A DNA stretch of 64,000 bases, taken from positions 2,976,001-3,040,000 of the forward strand of contig NZ_JAUSYL010000001.1 in the NCBI RefSeq assembly GCF_030816895.1, written 5' to 3'. The position numbers and the translations under genes are program-made. Positions 1 through 10,084 of the stretch are shown one piece after another. How positions within the stretch are numbered: the stretch's first letter is position 1; the number at the start of each line of letters is the position of its first letter. The notes under the pieces are model-generated. The model ran no database searches. It saw nothing but the letters and a program-made list of their open reading frames with translations, and was not told the origin of the DNA. Source of the DNA: Clavibacter sp. B3I6. GTDB taxonomy: Bacteria; Actinomycetota; Actinomycetes; Actinomycetales; Microbacteriaceae.

Positions 1-54
1 CGGCCGGCCGGCCGGCCTCGGCCCTCCCGCTCGTGCGCAGGGGATGATGGACCC

Positions 55-825
55 ATGGCGTCTCCGCTCCACCCCCGCACCCCGTCCGTCCTCCGTCGCG
101 CCGCGCTCGCCGCGTCCGCCGCCGCGCTCGTGGTCGGGGGCGCGCTGATCCCCGCGGGCGCCGCCTCCGCGCACGACCGGCTCGTGGGATCCACGCCGGC
201 GGCCGACGCCACGGTCACGTCCGAGCCCGGCACCATCGCCCTCGACTTCAGCGAGGACCTGCTCTCGCTCGACGCGCAGAACTCCGGCTTCGCGATCCAG
301 GTGGTCAACGCGTCGGACGGCTCCTTCCACGAGGACGGCTGCGTGGCGGTCGACGGCACCACGGCCACGAGCCGCATCGCGCTCGGCACGGCCGGCACCT
401 ACCAGGTCACCTGGCGCGCGGTCTCGAGCGACAGCCACCCCATCGACGGCACCTACTCCTTCACCTACGCACCCGAGGGCGACACGGCCGGCACCCCGGC
501 GGTCCTCGCCGCACCCGCGTGCGGGGACGCCTGGGCGGGCAGCGAGCCCACCCCGACGCCCGAGCCCGAGGGCACCATGACGACGCAGGGCGCGGAGTCG
601 GCGGCGCCCACGCCGACCTCGGACGCGCAGTCCGGCGAGTCCGTCCCGATCGCCGACGCGGCCGAGGACACCCCGGTCTGGGTCTTCGTGCTCATCGGCT
701 TCGTGATCCTCGCGGCCGCCGTCCTCGTGGTGCTCGGCGTCGTGCGCCGGTCGTCGCGCCGGTTCCCCGGCGAGGACGGCCGGAGCGTCGGCGGACCGCT
801 CGACGGCGCCGGCGACCCGCGCTGA
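55..825 (+). CDS. CopC-domain copper resistance protein, secreted and membrane-anchored
   Basis: The 256-residue product has a Sec-type signal peptide (residues 1-39, ending ASA) followed directly by a His at position 40, as in mature CopC. A CopC fold runs to about residue 137 and includes the SSDSHP stretch with His128, so both usual copper-binding histidines are present. A Thr/Pro/Glu-rich linker (about 165-205) leads to one transmembrane helix (about 209-231) and a short basic cytoplasmic tail. This is the CopC/YobA layout common in actinobacteria, with a C-terminal anchor in place of a fused CopD. It would bind copper on the outer face of the membrane. The gene converges with a BlaI-type regulator 33 nt away. 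A GATGAT hexamer 6 nt before the ATG could be a leaderless -10 box. The family is clear; the physiological role is inferred. Confidence 0.85.
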   Translation: MASPLHPRTPSVLRRAALAASAAALVVGGALIPAGAASAHDRLVGSTPAADATVTSEPGTIALDFSEDLLSLDAQNSGFAIQVVNASDGSFHEDGCVAVDGTTATSRIALGTAGTYQVTWRAVSSDSHPIDGTYSFTYAPEGDTAGTPAVLAAPACGDAWAGSEPTPTPEPEGTMTTQGAESAAPTPTSDAQSGESVPIADAAEDTPVWVFVLIGFVILAAAVLVVLGVVRRSSRRFPGEDGRSVGGPLDGAGDPR

Positions 826-858
826 CCGCGGCGACGGGGCGGGTATCCCGCGGGCCGG

Positions 859-1230
859 CTAGGCCCGGTCGTCGGAGCCGAGCGCGCGGCGGAGGGCCGT
901 GAGGTCGTCGCCGTCGAGCGTGCCGGCGAAGCGCAGGAGGGCGGCCTCCCGGTCCTTCGTGGCCGCGAGCGCGCCGGACATGAGCGACGCCGCGTGGTCG
1001 GTGCGCGAGCGCGCGGGCGCGAACGTGAGGGAGCGCGCCTCGTCGGAGCGGACCACCAGGCCCTTCTGCCCGAGGCGGTCGAGCACCGTGAGCACCGTCG
1101 TGAGCGCGGGGCGCGGATCCGCGATGCGCGCGACGACGTCCTTGCCGGTGAGCGGCCCGTCGGCGTCCCAGAGGGCGTCCATGATCGCGGCCTCGAGCTC
1201 GCCGCGGGGTCGCTGGCGTCCGATCGGCAC
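859..1230 (-). CDS. BlaI/MecI/CopY-family winged-helix transcriptional repressor
   Basis: A 123-residue protein from GTG 1230, preceded by a purine-rich GAGGGGAG ribosome site; an upstream in-frame extension exists but has no such site. The N-terminal half (RGELEAAIMDALW, then LTVLDRLGQKGLV) is the winged helix of the BlaI/CopY family, and the C-terminal helices resemble the family's dimerisation region. These repressors bind palindromic operators as dimers and are inactivated by proteolysis (BlaI/MecI) or copper (CopY). No BlaR/MecR-type M56 peptidase is next to it here, but a CopC gene converges on it. No CopY-type Cys-x-Cys motif is visible, so I do not claim that it senses copper. Family confident, target unknown. 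Confidence 0.8.
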   Translation of the reverse strand: MPIGRQRPRGELEAAIMDALWDADGPLTGKDVVARIADPRPALTTVLTVLDRLGQKGLVVRSDEARSLTFAPARSRTDHAASLMSGALAATKDREAALLRFAGTLDGDDLTALRRALGSDDRA

Positions 1231-1344
1231 GGCGGCTCCCCTCGGTTCGGGCGGCGGATGGGAAAGGTCGATCCTAACTCCGCCGGGCGCCCGCCGAGCT
1301 CCCGCGCTCAGGCACCGCGGCGTCCGATCGGGCACGATGGGGGC

Positions 1345-1806
1345 ATGACCGATTCACAGGACCGAGAGCCCACCCCCCTCGAGCAGGCCATCGCGCGCGG
1401 CCAGGCCGGCGAGTCCGACATGACCGCCGTCCTCACCGAGTTCATCAACACCGTGGTCGTCGTGCCGACCGCCACGCCCCTGACCCCCGAGACCGACCAG
1501 CTCCAGCCGGTCCTCTTCGACCGCGACGGCGTGCCCATGCTCGCCGCCTTCACGCACGAGGACCGCATCGACGAGAAGGTGACGAGCGTCGCCGACCACG
1601 TCGCCACCATCCCCGCCGCCGAGCTCGTGCAGGCGATCCCCGAGGGCACCGGCCTCGTCATCAACGTCGGCACCACGGACGGCTTCGAGATGATGCCCGA
1701 GGGCGTCGCGCAGCTCGCCGACGACGTGCGCCGCGTCATCGACCAGGACGACGACGGCCAGCCCGGCACCGCGGCCCCGGCCGCGCCCTCGCCCGACGCC
1801 GTCTGA
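1345..1806 (+). CDS. SseB-family protein
   Basis: The 153-residue product contains the SseB N-terminal domain: TPLEQAIARGQ at the start, VVVPTAT near residue 48, a PMLAAFTHEDRI stretch near 69, and GTGLVINVGTTDGFE near 107. It ends in a short Ala/Pro-rich tail. No signal peptide or membrane segment is seen, so it is probably cytoplasmic. In actinobacteria such proteins are mostly uncharacterised; the name comes from an enterobacterial secreted effector chaperone and should not be taken as function. The gene stands alone between the divergent regulator and the gcv operon, and a strong hairpin follows its stop codon. Confidence 0.75.
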   Translation: MTDSQDREPTPLEQAIARGQAGESDMTAVLTEFINTVVVVPTATPLTPETDQLQPVLFDRDGVPMLAAFTHEDRIDEKVTSVADHVATIPAAELVQAIPEGTGLVINVGTTDGFEMMPEGVAQLADDVRRVIDQDDDGQPGTAAPAAPSPDAV

Positions 1807-1830
1807 CCCGCGCGGTCCGACCGACCACCC

Positions 1831-1865
1831 GACGCCGTCGCATCCGAGGAGGATGCGGCGGCGTC
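1831..1865 (+). terminator. Intrinsic-type terminator after the SseB-like gene
   Basis: A 15-bp stem (1831-1845 with 1851-1865, one G-T wobble) closes a 5-nt GAGGA loop, 25 nt after the stop codon. There is no T tract, as is common for actinobacterial terminators. It separates the gene from the riboswitch that follows. Confidence 0.65.
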
Positions 1866-1979
1866 GTCGCGTCCGGCGTCGCGTGTCCGCCGGCGTCGCC
1901 CGGCGGACCGCCCGCGGATCGTCACACGCCGGAAACCTCCCGCTCGATATGCTGATCCCCGTAACACGGCCGCGCACGC

Positions 1980-2154
1980 ATCGCGGGAGAGCTCCTCCGG
2001 GAGCACCGAAGGAGCAAGCCTCCCCGCCAATCTCTCAGGTCCACGTACCGCGATGCACTGGCCACTCTGAAAAGCAGCCGTCCCGCACGGCTCGCCCACG
2101 GTGAAAGCACCGTCCTCGGACGGCGCGAAGCTCTCAGGCCCATGACAGAGGGGG
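1980..2154 (+). promoter_or_regulatory. Tandem glycine riboswitch upstream of gcvT
   Basis: Two glycine aptamer cores lie head to tail in the leader. The first carries GCGGGAGAG (near 1983), CACCGAAGGAGCAA (near 2004) and the AATCTCTCAGG closing strand (near 2029). The second carries an ACTCTGAAAAG opening (near 2062), GGTGAAAGC (near 2100) and GAAGCTCTCAGG (near 2128), followed by GACAGAGGGG. These are the conserved elements of the glycine class, which usually switches on the glycine cleavage genes when glycine is high. The edges are approximate. Together with the preceding hairpin it fills the 392-nt gene-free stretch 1807-2198. Confidence 0.92.
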
Positions 2155-2198
2155 AGTCCCGCATCCGGCGTCCCCGCCGGAGGACACCGGAGGACTCC

Positions 2199-3407
2199 AT
2201 GACCGACGCACCCGCCGACACCGCCGCCGAGGCGCCGCCCCGGCGATCCCCGCTGCACGCCGTGCACGAGGCCGCCGGCGCCTCCTTCACCGACTTCGCC
2301 GGCTGGCTCATGCCCGTCCGCTACACGAGCGACCTCGCCGAGCACCGCGCCGTGCGCGAGGCCGCGGGCATCTTCGACATCTCGCACATGGCCGAGATCG
2401 CCGTGGAGGGCGAGGGCGCCGGCGCGTTCCTCGACTCCGTGCTCGCCGGGAAGCTCTCCGCCATCGCCGAGTGGCAGGCGAAGTACACGCTGCTGCTGGA
2501 TCCCTCGGGCGGCATCGTGGACGACCTCATCGTCTACCGCACCGGCGAGGAGTCCTTCCTCGTCGTCGCCAACGCCGGCAACCACGACCCCGTCCTCGCC
2601 GTCCTCGCCGACGCCGCCGCCGGCCTCGACGACGTGGCGGTCGACGACGCGAGCGACGACGTGGCGCTGATCGCCGTCCAGGGCCCGGTGTCCCGCGCGA
2701 TCCTCGAGGCGACCGACGGCCTCCACGCCGAGGCGCCGCTCGAGGCGCTCCGCTACTACCGCGCCACGCCGGCGCGCTTCGCCGGGAAGGACGTGCTCGT
2801 CGCCCGCACCGGCTACACGGGCGAGGACGGCTACGAGCTGTACGTCGCCACCGAGGACGCCGTCGCCCTGTGGGAGGCGCTCGTCCGGGCCGGCACGCCG
2901 CTCGGCCTCCTGCCCACCGGCCTCGCCTGCCGCGACACGCTCCGCCTCGAGGCGGGCATGCCGCTCTACGGGCACGAGCTCGGCCTCCACACGCTGCCCG
3001 TGCAGGCCGGCCTCGGCAAGGTGGTCGCGCTCGCCAAGGAGGGCGACTTCCGCGGGCGCGCCGCCGTGGAGAGGGGCCCGGATCCCGTCGCCCGCGTGCT
3101 CGTCGGCCTCGTCACCGAGGGCCGCCGCGCCCCCCGCGCCGACTACCCCGTCTACGCCGAGGAGGCCGCGGGCGACTCCGCCGCGGCCCTCGAGGCCGTG
3201 ATGGAGGCGACCGAGGGCGCCGTGCCGCCCGTCGGCATCGTCACGAGCGGCGCCCTGTCGCCCACGCTCGGCCACCCCGTCGCCATGGCGTACGTGGATC
3301 CCGCGCTCGCCGCCCCCGGCACGCGCCTCGCCGTCGACGTCCGCGGCACGCGCGTGCCCGCCACCGTCGTGACCCTCCCGTTCTACTCGCGAAAGGCCTC
3401 CGCATGA
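2199..3407 (+). CDS. gcvT: Glycine cleavage system T protein (aminomethyltransferase)
   Basis: The 402-residue T protein takes the aminomethyl group from lipoyl-GcvH and transfers its carbon to tetrahydrofolate, giving methylene-THF and ammonia. Family signatures include FTDFAGWLMPVRY near the N-terminus, GIFDISHMAEI (about 58-68), YTGEDGYELY (about 205-214) and the C-terminal domain ending LPFYSRK. ATG 2199 has a good GGAGG site 5 nt upstream. An in-frame ATG at 2142 lies inside the riboswitch and is rejected. It is the first gene of gcvT-gcvH-gcvP; its stop overlaps the gcvH start (ATGA). Length is somewhat above the usual 360-375 because of a 15-20 residue N-terminal extension rich in Ala/Pro and a short insert near residue 325. 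Confidence 0.96.
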   Translation: MTDAPADTAAEAPPRRSPLHAVHEAAGASFTDFAGWLMPVRYTSDLAEHRAVREAAGIFDISHMAEIAVEGEGAGAFLDSVLAGKLSAIAEWQAKYTLLLDPSGGIVDDLIVYRTGEESFLVVANAGNHDPVLAVLADAAAGLDDVAVDDASDDVALIAVQGPVSRAILEATDGLHAEAPLEALRYYRATPARFAGKDVLVARTGYTGEDGYELYVATEDAVALWEALVRAGTPLGLLPTGLACRDTLRLEAGMPLYGHELGLHTLPVQAGLGKVVALAKEGDFRGRAAVERGPDPVARVLVGLVTEGRRAPRADYPVYAEEAAGDSAAALEAVMEATEGAVPPVGIVTSGALSPTLGHPVAMAYVDPALAAPGTRLAVDVRGTRVPATVVTLPFYSRKASA

Positions 3408-3771
3408 CCGACCAGACCAGCCTCCAGTACACCGCCGAGCACGAGTGGGTGCAGGTCGACGGCGACGTCGCGACCGTCGGCATCACGGCCTACGCCGCCG
3501 ACAAGCTCGGCGACGTCGTCTTCGTCGAGCTGCCCGCGGTGGGCGACGAGCTCTCCGGCGGCGAGGTCGTCGGCGAGATCGAGTCGACCAAGTCGGTCGG
3601 GGAGCTCTTCGCCCCCATCGACGGCACCGTCACCGAGGTCAACGACGACGTCGTCGCCTCGCCCGACCTCGTGAACAGCGACCCGTTCGGCGCCGGCTGG
3701 CTCGTGAAGGTGCGCTTCGAGGCGCTGCCTGCGCTCCTCAGCCACGACGAGTACGTCGCGCTGGTGGGCGA

Positions 3772-3775
<4 letters not shown>
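3404..3775 (+). CDS. gcvH: Glycine cleavage system H protein (lipoyl carrier)
   Basis: A 123-residue carrier that shuttles the aminomethyl intermediate between the P, T and L proteins on a swinging lipoyl arm. The lipoylation site is Lys63 in GEIESTKSVGEL, and the family start YTAEHEWV and the VFVELP stretch are present. The length is normal. Its ATG overlaps the gcvT stop and its own stop overlaps the GTG of gcvP, so all three genes should be translationally coupled under the glycine riboswitch. The dihydrolipoamide dehydrogenase (L protein) is not in this window and is presumably shared with the 2-oxoacid dehydrogenases. Confidence 0.97.
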
Positions 3776-6747
<2,972 letters not shown>

Positions 6748-6774
6748 TCCGCGGCTGGCGCACGACGCACGCAC

Positions 6775-6816
6775 CGACGAGGGCGGCGGGACCTCCGGGT
6801 CCCGCCGCCCTCGTCG
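6775..6816. terminator. Bidirectional terminator between gcvP and actP
   Basis: A perfect 19-bp stem (6775-6793 with 6798-6816) closes a TCCG tetraloop. It lies between the convergent gcvP and symporter genes and can serve both strands. There is no T tract. Confidence 0.8.
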
Positions 6817-6844
6817 TGCGTCCGGCCTCCGCCGACCGCGCCCG

Positions 6845-8467
6845 CTAGTGCTCGGTCGCCTTCTCCGCGCCGTGCCCGGTGAGCGACCGCACGTCCATCT
6901 CGGCCGCCACGAGCGGATCCTCCTTGCGCGTCGACGTCACCGTCCCGATCCAGCCCAGCAGGAACCCGACGGGGATCGACACGATCCCCGGGTTGCTCAG
7001 CGGGAACCACGAGAAGTCGGCGCCGGGGATCATCGACGTCTCGGCGCCCGACACCACGGGCGAGAACGCGATCAGCACGAGCGCCGTCCCGAGGCCGCCG
7101 TACATGCTGAGCACCGCGCCGCGCGTGGAGAACCGCCGCCAGTAGAGGGAGAACAGGATCGTCGGGAGGTTCGCGCTCGCCGCGACCGCGAAGGCGAGCG
7201 CCACGAGGAACGCCACGTTCTGCCCGTTCGCACCGATGCCCGCGAGGATCGACACGATCCCGATCACGACCACCGTGATCCGCGCGACCCGCACCTCGCC
7301 GTTGGCCGAGACCTGCCCCTTCTTGATGACGCTGCCGTACACGTCGTGCGCGAAGGACGCCGCCGCCGTGATCGTGAGCCCGGCGACCACCGCCAGGATC
7401 GTCGCGAACGCGACCGCCGCGATGATCCCCAGGAGGATCGGCCCGCCGAGCTCGAGCGCCAGCAGCGGTGCCGCGGAGTTCACGCCGCCGGGCGCCGCGA
7501 GGATCCGCTCGCTCCCGAGCAGCGCTCCCGCGCCGTAGCCGAGCACGAGGGTGAAGAGGTAGAAGATCCCGATGAGCCAGATGGCCCAGACGACGCTCCG
7601 CCTCGCCTCCTTCGCGGTCGGCACCGTGTAGAAGCGCATGAGCACGTGGGGGAGTCCCGCGGTGCCGAGCACCAGCGCGAGCGCGAGCGACAGGAAGTCG
7701 AGCTTCGTGATCCCCGTGGCCCCGTACTGGTTGCCGGGCTCGAGCACGGGCTTGTCCGCCGCGGCGGCCGCCGCGCCCAGCAGCTCGGAGATGTTGAACC
7801 CGTGGATCGCGAGCACCCACACGGTCATCACGGCGGCGCCGGCGATGAGCAGGCAGGCCTTGATGATCTGCACCCACGTCGTGCCCTTCATCCCGCCGAC
7901 GAGCACGTAGACGATCATGAGCGCGCCGACCACGGCGATCACGAGCGACTGCCCGAGCCGGTCGTCGATCCCGAGCAGCAGCGAGACGAGACCGCCCGCG
8001 CCCGCCATCTGCGCGAGGAGGTAGAAGAAGCAGACCGCGAGCGTGGTGGTGGCCGCCGCCAGCCGCACGGGCCGCTGCTTCAGCCGGAAGCTCAGCACGT
8101 CGGCCATCGTGAACTTGCCCGTGTTGCGCATGAGCTCGGCCACGAGCAGGAGCGCCACGAGCCAGGCGACGAGGAACCCGATCGAGTACAGGAAGCCGTC
8201 GTAGCCGTTGATGGCGATGGCGCCCACGATCCCGAGGAACGAGGCCGCCGAGAGGTAGTCGCCTGCGATCGCGGTGCCGTTCTGGGGCCCGGTGAAGGAG
8301 CGGCCGGCCGCGTAGTAGTCAGCCGCGGTCGAGTTGTTCCGGCTCGCGCGGAAGACGATCACGAGGGTGATCACCACGAACGCCCCGAAGATCGAGATGT
8401 TGAGGACGGGATCCCCGGTGTCGGTCGTGGGCGTCGTCGCCAGGACGGCGGAGGTCGCGGCGGTCAC
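6845..8467 (-). CDS. actP: Sodium:solute symporter, cation/acetate (ActP) type
   Basis: A 540-residue integral membrane protein of the SSS family. By eye there are about 13 hydrophobic segments. ActP-type signatures are present: DYYAAGR near residue 40, GTAIAGDYLSAASFLG near 55, GGMKGTTWVQ near 170 and LPHVLMRFYTVP near 265. Such proteins import acetate or other short monocarboxylates with a cation. The GTG start overlaps the TGA stop of the DUF485 gene upstream, the usual yjcH-actP pairing. A short N-terminal Ala/Thr-rich leader precedes the first helix. Substrate is inferred from family and partner; propionate, pyruvate or another monocarboxylate cannot be excluded. Confidence 0.88.
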   Translation of the reverse strand: MTAATSAVLATTPTTDTGDPVLNISIFGAFVVITLVIVFRASRNNSTAADYYAAGRSFTGPQNGTAIAGDYLSAASFLGIVGAIAINGYDGFLYSIGFLVAWLVALLLVAELMRNTGKFTMADVLSFRLKQRPVRLAAATTTLAVCFFYLLAQMAGAGGLVSLLLGIDDRLGQSLVIAVVGALMIVYVLVGGMKGTTWVQIIKACLLIAGAAVMTVWVLAIHGFNISELLGAAAAAADKPVLEPGNQYGATGITKLDFLSLALALVLGTAGLPHVLMRFYTVPTAKEARRSVVWAIWLIGIFYLFTLVLGYGAGALLGSERILAAPGGVNSAAPLLALELGGPILLGIIAAVAFATILAVVAGLTITAAASFAHDVYGSVIKKGQVSANGEVRVARITVVVIGIVSILAGIGANGQNVAFLVALAFAVAASANLPTILFSLYWRRFSTRGAVLSMYGGLGTALVLIAFSPVVSGAETSMIPGADFSWFPLSNPGIVSIPVGFLLGWIGTVTSTRKEDPLVAAEMDVRSLTGHGAEKATEH

Positions 8468-8871
8468 CGCCGGCCGCCCTTCCGGCGCTTGGGCGGCGTG
8501 GTCCCGCCCGGGCCCCGGACGGCGACGCGCTCCCGCTCCTCCAGGTCGGCGCGGATCTCCGCGGCGATCGGGTCGAAGCGCGCGTTGGCCCGGCTGACGT
8601 ACCAGGTGGTGATTGCGAAGGTCGTGACGAACTGCCCGAGCCCGAGCAGGATCCCGAGGTTCACGTTGCCGATGACGGGCGTGGACATGAAGTCGTGCGC
8701 GTAGTCGGACAGCAGCACGAACGCGAAGTACCAGACGAGGAACGCCACGGCGAGCGGGAAGACGAAGCTGCGGTGCTCGCGCTTCAGCTCCCGGAACCGG
8801 GCCGAGTCCTCGACCTCCAGGTAGTCGACGGCCGGCCGGGGGTCCCCGGTCGGATGAGCGGCGTCGCCCAT
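8464..8871 (-). CDS. DUF485 (YjcH-like) small membrane protein
   Basis: A 135-residue protein with two transmembrane helices. The first (about 38-58) includes FPLAVAFLVWYFAFVLLSDY and the second (about 72-92) includes LGLGQFVTTFAITTWYV. The fold and the LSDYAHDFM linker are typical of DUF485 proteins, which nearly always sit directly before an acetate-type SSS symporter and are thought to be an accessory subunit. The ATG has a GGAG site 5 nt upstream. The C-terminus is basic and cytoplasmic. Translationally coupled to the symporter gene by a GTGA overlap. Confidence 0.88.
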   Translation of the reverse strand: MGDAAHPTGDPRPAVDYLEVEDSARFRELKREHRSFVFPLAVAFLVWYFAFVLLSDYAHDFMSTPVIGNVNLGILLGLGQFVTTFAITTWYVSRANARFDPIAAEIRADLEERERVAVRGPGGTTPPKRRKGGRR

Positions 8872-8919
8872 GGGATCTCCTCGAGATGAGGCCGCACCTC
8901 GTCGTGCGGCGTTCCCAGG

Positions 8920-9795
8920 TTAGGCACAGGTGCGGGTGTTGCGCCAGGGTCGCGCCCCCGGGAGCGCCCGAGCGCCCGTCACGCGAACAGCCCGGGGCAG
9001 CAGCGCGAGCGCGACGGGGTAGCCCACGAAGCTCACGACGTCGAGGATCAGGTGGGCCACCACGAGGGGCGCCGTCCGGCCGAACCGCACGTAGCACCAG
9101 CCGAACACGACGCCCATGGCGACGTTCCCGAGGAACGGCCCGTAGCCCTGGTAGAGGTGGTAGCTCCCGCGCAGCACGGCGGCCACGAGGATCACGCTCC
9201 ACATCCCGAGCCGGCCGCGCCCCCAGCCGAGCTGGCCGAGCCGGGTGAAGAGGTAGCCGACGACGATCACCTCCTCCTGCAGGGCCGCGCGCAGGGCGAC
9301 GAGCACGAGCACCGGCACGGTCCACCAGTAGGAGTCGAGCGCGGTGGGCACCACGTCCACCGTGATCCCCAGCGCCCGGCCGGCGAAGTAGAGCCCGAGC
9401 CCCGGCACCCCGATGAGCGCGGCCAGCCCGAGCCCGGCGGCGACGTCGCGTCCCGGGCGCGCGAGGTCGAGCCCGATGCGCCGGAAGGCGCTGCGTCCCG
9501 GCTGCCACAGCAGGAAGAGGACGAGCGCCACCGGCACGAGGGCCGTGGCGACGTCGAGCAGCTGGTACAGCAGGTCGAACACCTGCCGGTCGTTCAGGCT
9601 CCGGTTGATGGTGGCGCTCTGCGATCCGAGGGACGCAGCCCGTGTGGACAGGTCGACGATGCGGAGGATCGAGTAGACGGCGCTGGCCCCGAGCGACAGC
9701 CCGAGGACGATGGCGATCTCGATCCGGAGCCGGGTCCGGACGGCTGGTCGCAGCGGCGCACGCGCGGCGCGGGGGAGGACGGGAGCGTCGGGCAC
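8920..9795 (-). CDS. CPBP-family intramembrane metalloprotease-like protein
   Basis: A 291-residue membrane protein with about seven hydrophobic segments. The CPBP (Abi/CAAX-protease-like) motifs are visible but slightly divergent: ALQEEVIVVGYL (motif 1, EE with the usual following Arg replaced), LRGSYHLYQG (motif 2, Arg and His) and HLILDVVSF (motif 3, His and Asp). Members act on prenylated or other membrane substrates, or in bacteriocin immunity, but most bacterial ones have no known substrate. The GTG start lies 6 nt after a TAGGAT box on the minus strand, suggesting a leaderless transcript. The gene is divergent from the oligopeptide transporter and not coupled to the symporter pair, 48 nt away. 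Confidence 0.8.
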   Translation of the reverse strand: MPDAPVLPRAARAPLRPAVRTRLRIEIAIVLGLSLGASAVYSILRIVDLSTRAASLGSQSATINRSLNDRQVFDLLYQLLDVATALVPVALVLFLLWQPGRSAFRRIGLDLARPGRDVAAGLGLAALIGVPGLGLYFAGRALGITVDVVPTALDSYWWTVPVLVLVALRAALQEEVIVVGYLFTRLGQLGWGRGRLGMWSVILVAAVLRGSYHLYQGYGPFLGNVAMGVVFGWCYVRFGRTAPLVVAHLILDVVSFVGYPVALALLPRAVRVTGARALPGARPWRNTRTCA

Positions 9796-9801
9796 GGGCC
9801 G

Positions 9802-9807
9802 ATCCTA
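9802..9807 (-). promoter_or_regulatory. -10 box (TAGGAT) of the CPBP gene, leaderless
   Basis: TAGGAT reads on the minus strand and ends 6 nt before GTG 9795, so the transcript should begin at or next to the start codon. No clear -35 box is seen. Confidence 0.5.
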
Positions 9808-9988
9808 GGCGCGCGGAAGGCGCGCACCGTCCGTCGGCCGGACGTGGTCCGAGAGGCCCCTGACGACGCGATCCGTCGCCGCGGACGGCAGGAACGCGCG
9901 ATCCCGACCGTCAGGACGCACGGATCCGGAGTCCCACGCGCGGATCCGCGCGTCCGCGTTACCGGTGTGTAACGTTTGGGCCCAGTTT

Positions 9989-10017
9989 TTGCAAAGACTC
10001 CCAGGCGTACCTAGGGT
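9989..10017 (+). promoter_or_regulatory. Sigma-70-type promoter of the oligopeptide transporter
   Basis: TTGCAA (9989-9994), a 17-nt spacer and TAGGGT (10012-10017) form one of the best-matched vegetative promoters in the window. Transcription would start about 60 nt before the TTG start codon of the binding-protein gene, leaving room for its AGGAGG ribosome site at 10075-10080. Confidence 0.6.
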
Positions 10018-10084
10018 CGTTCATATCTGCGCGGCCGATCGCACGCACGGTGGGTCCGCGCCATTCCCATGCACAGGAGGAACA

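Noticed and set aside
2142..2198. An upstream in-frame ATG as start of gcvT
   Set aside because: It lies within the second glycine aptamer, has no ribosome site and adds 19 basic residues absent from T proteins.
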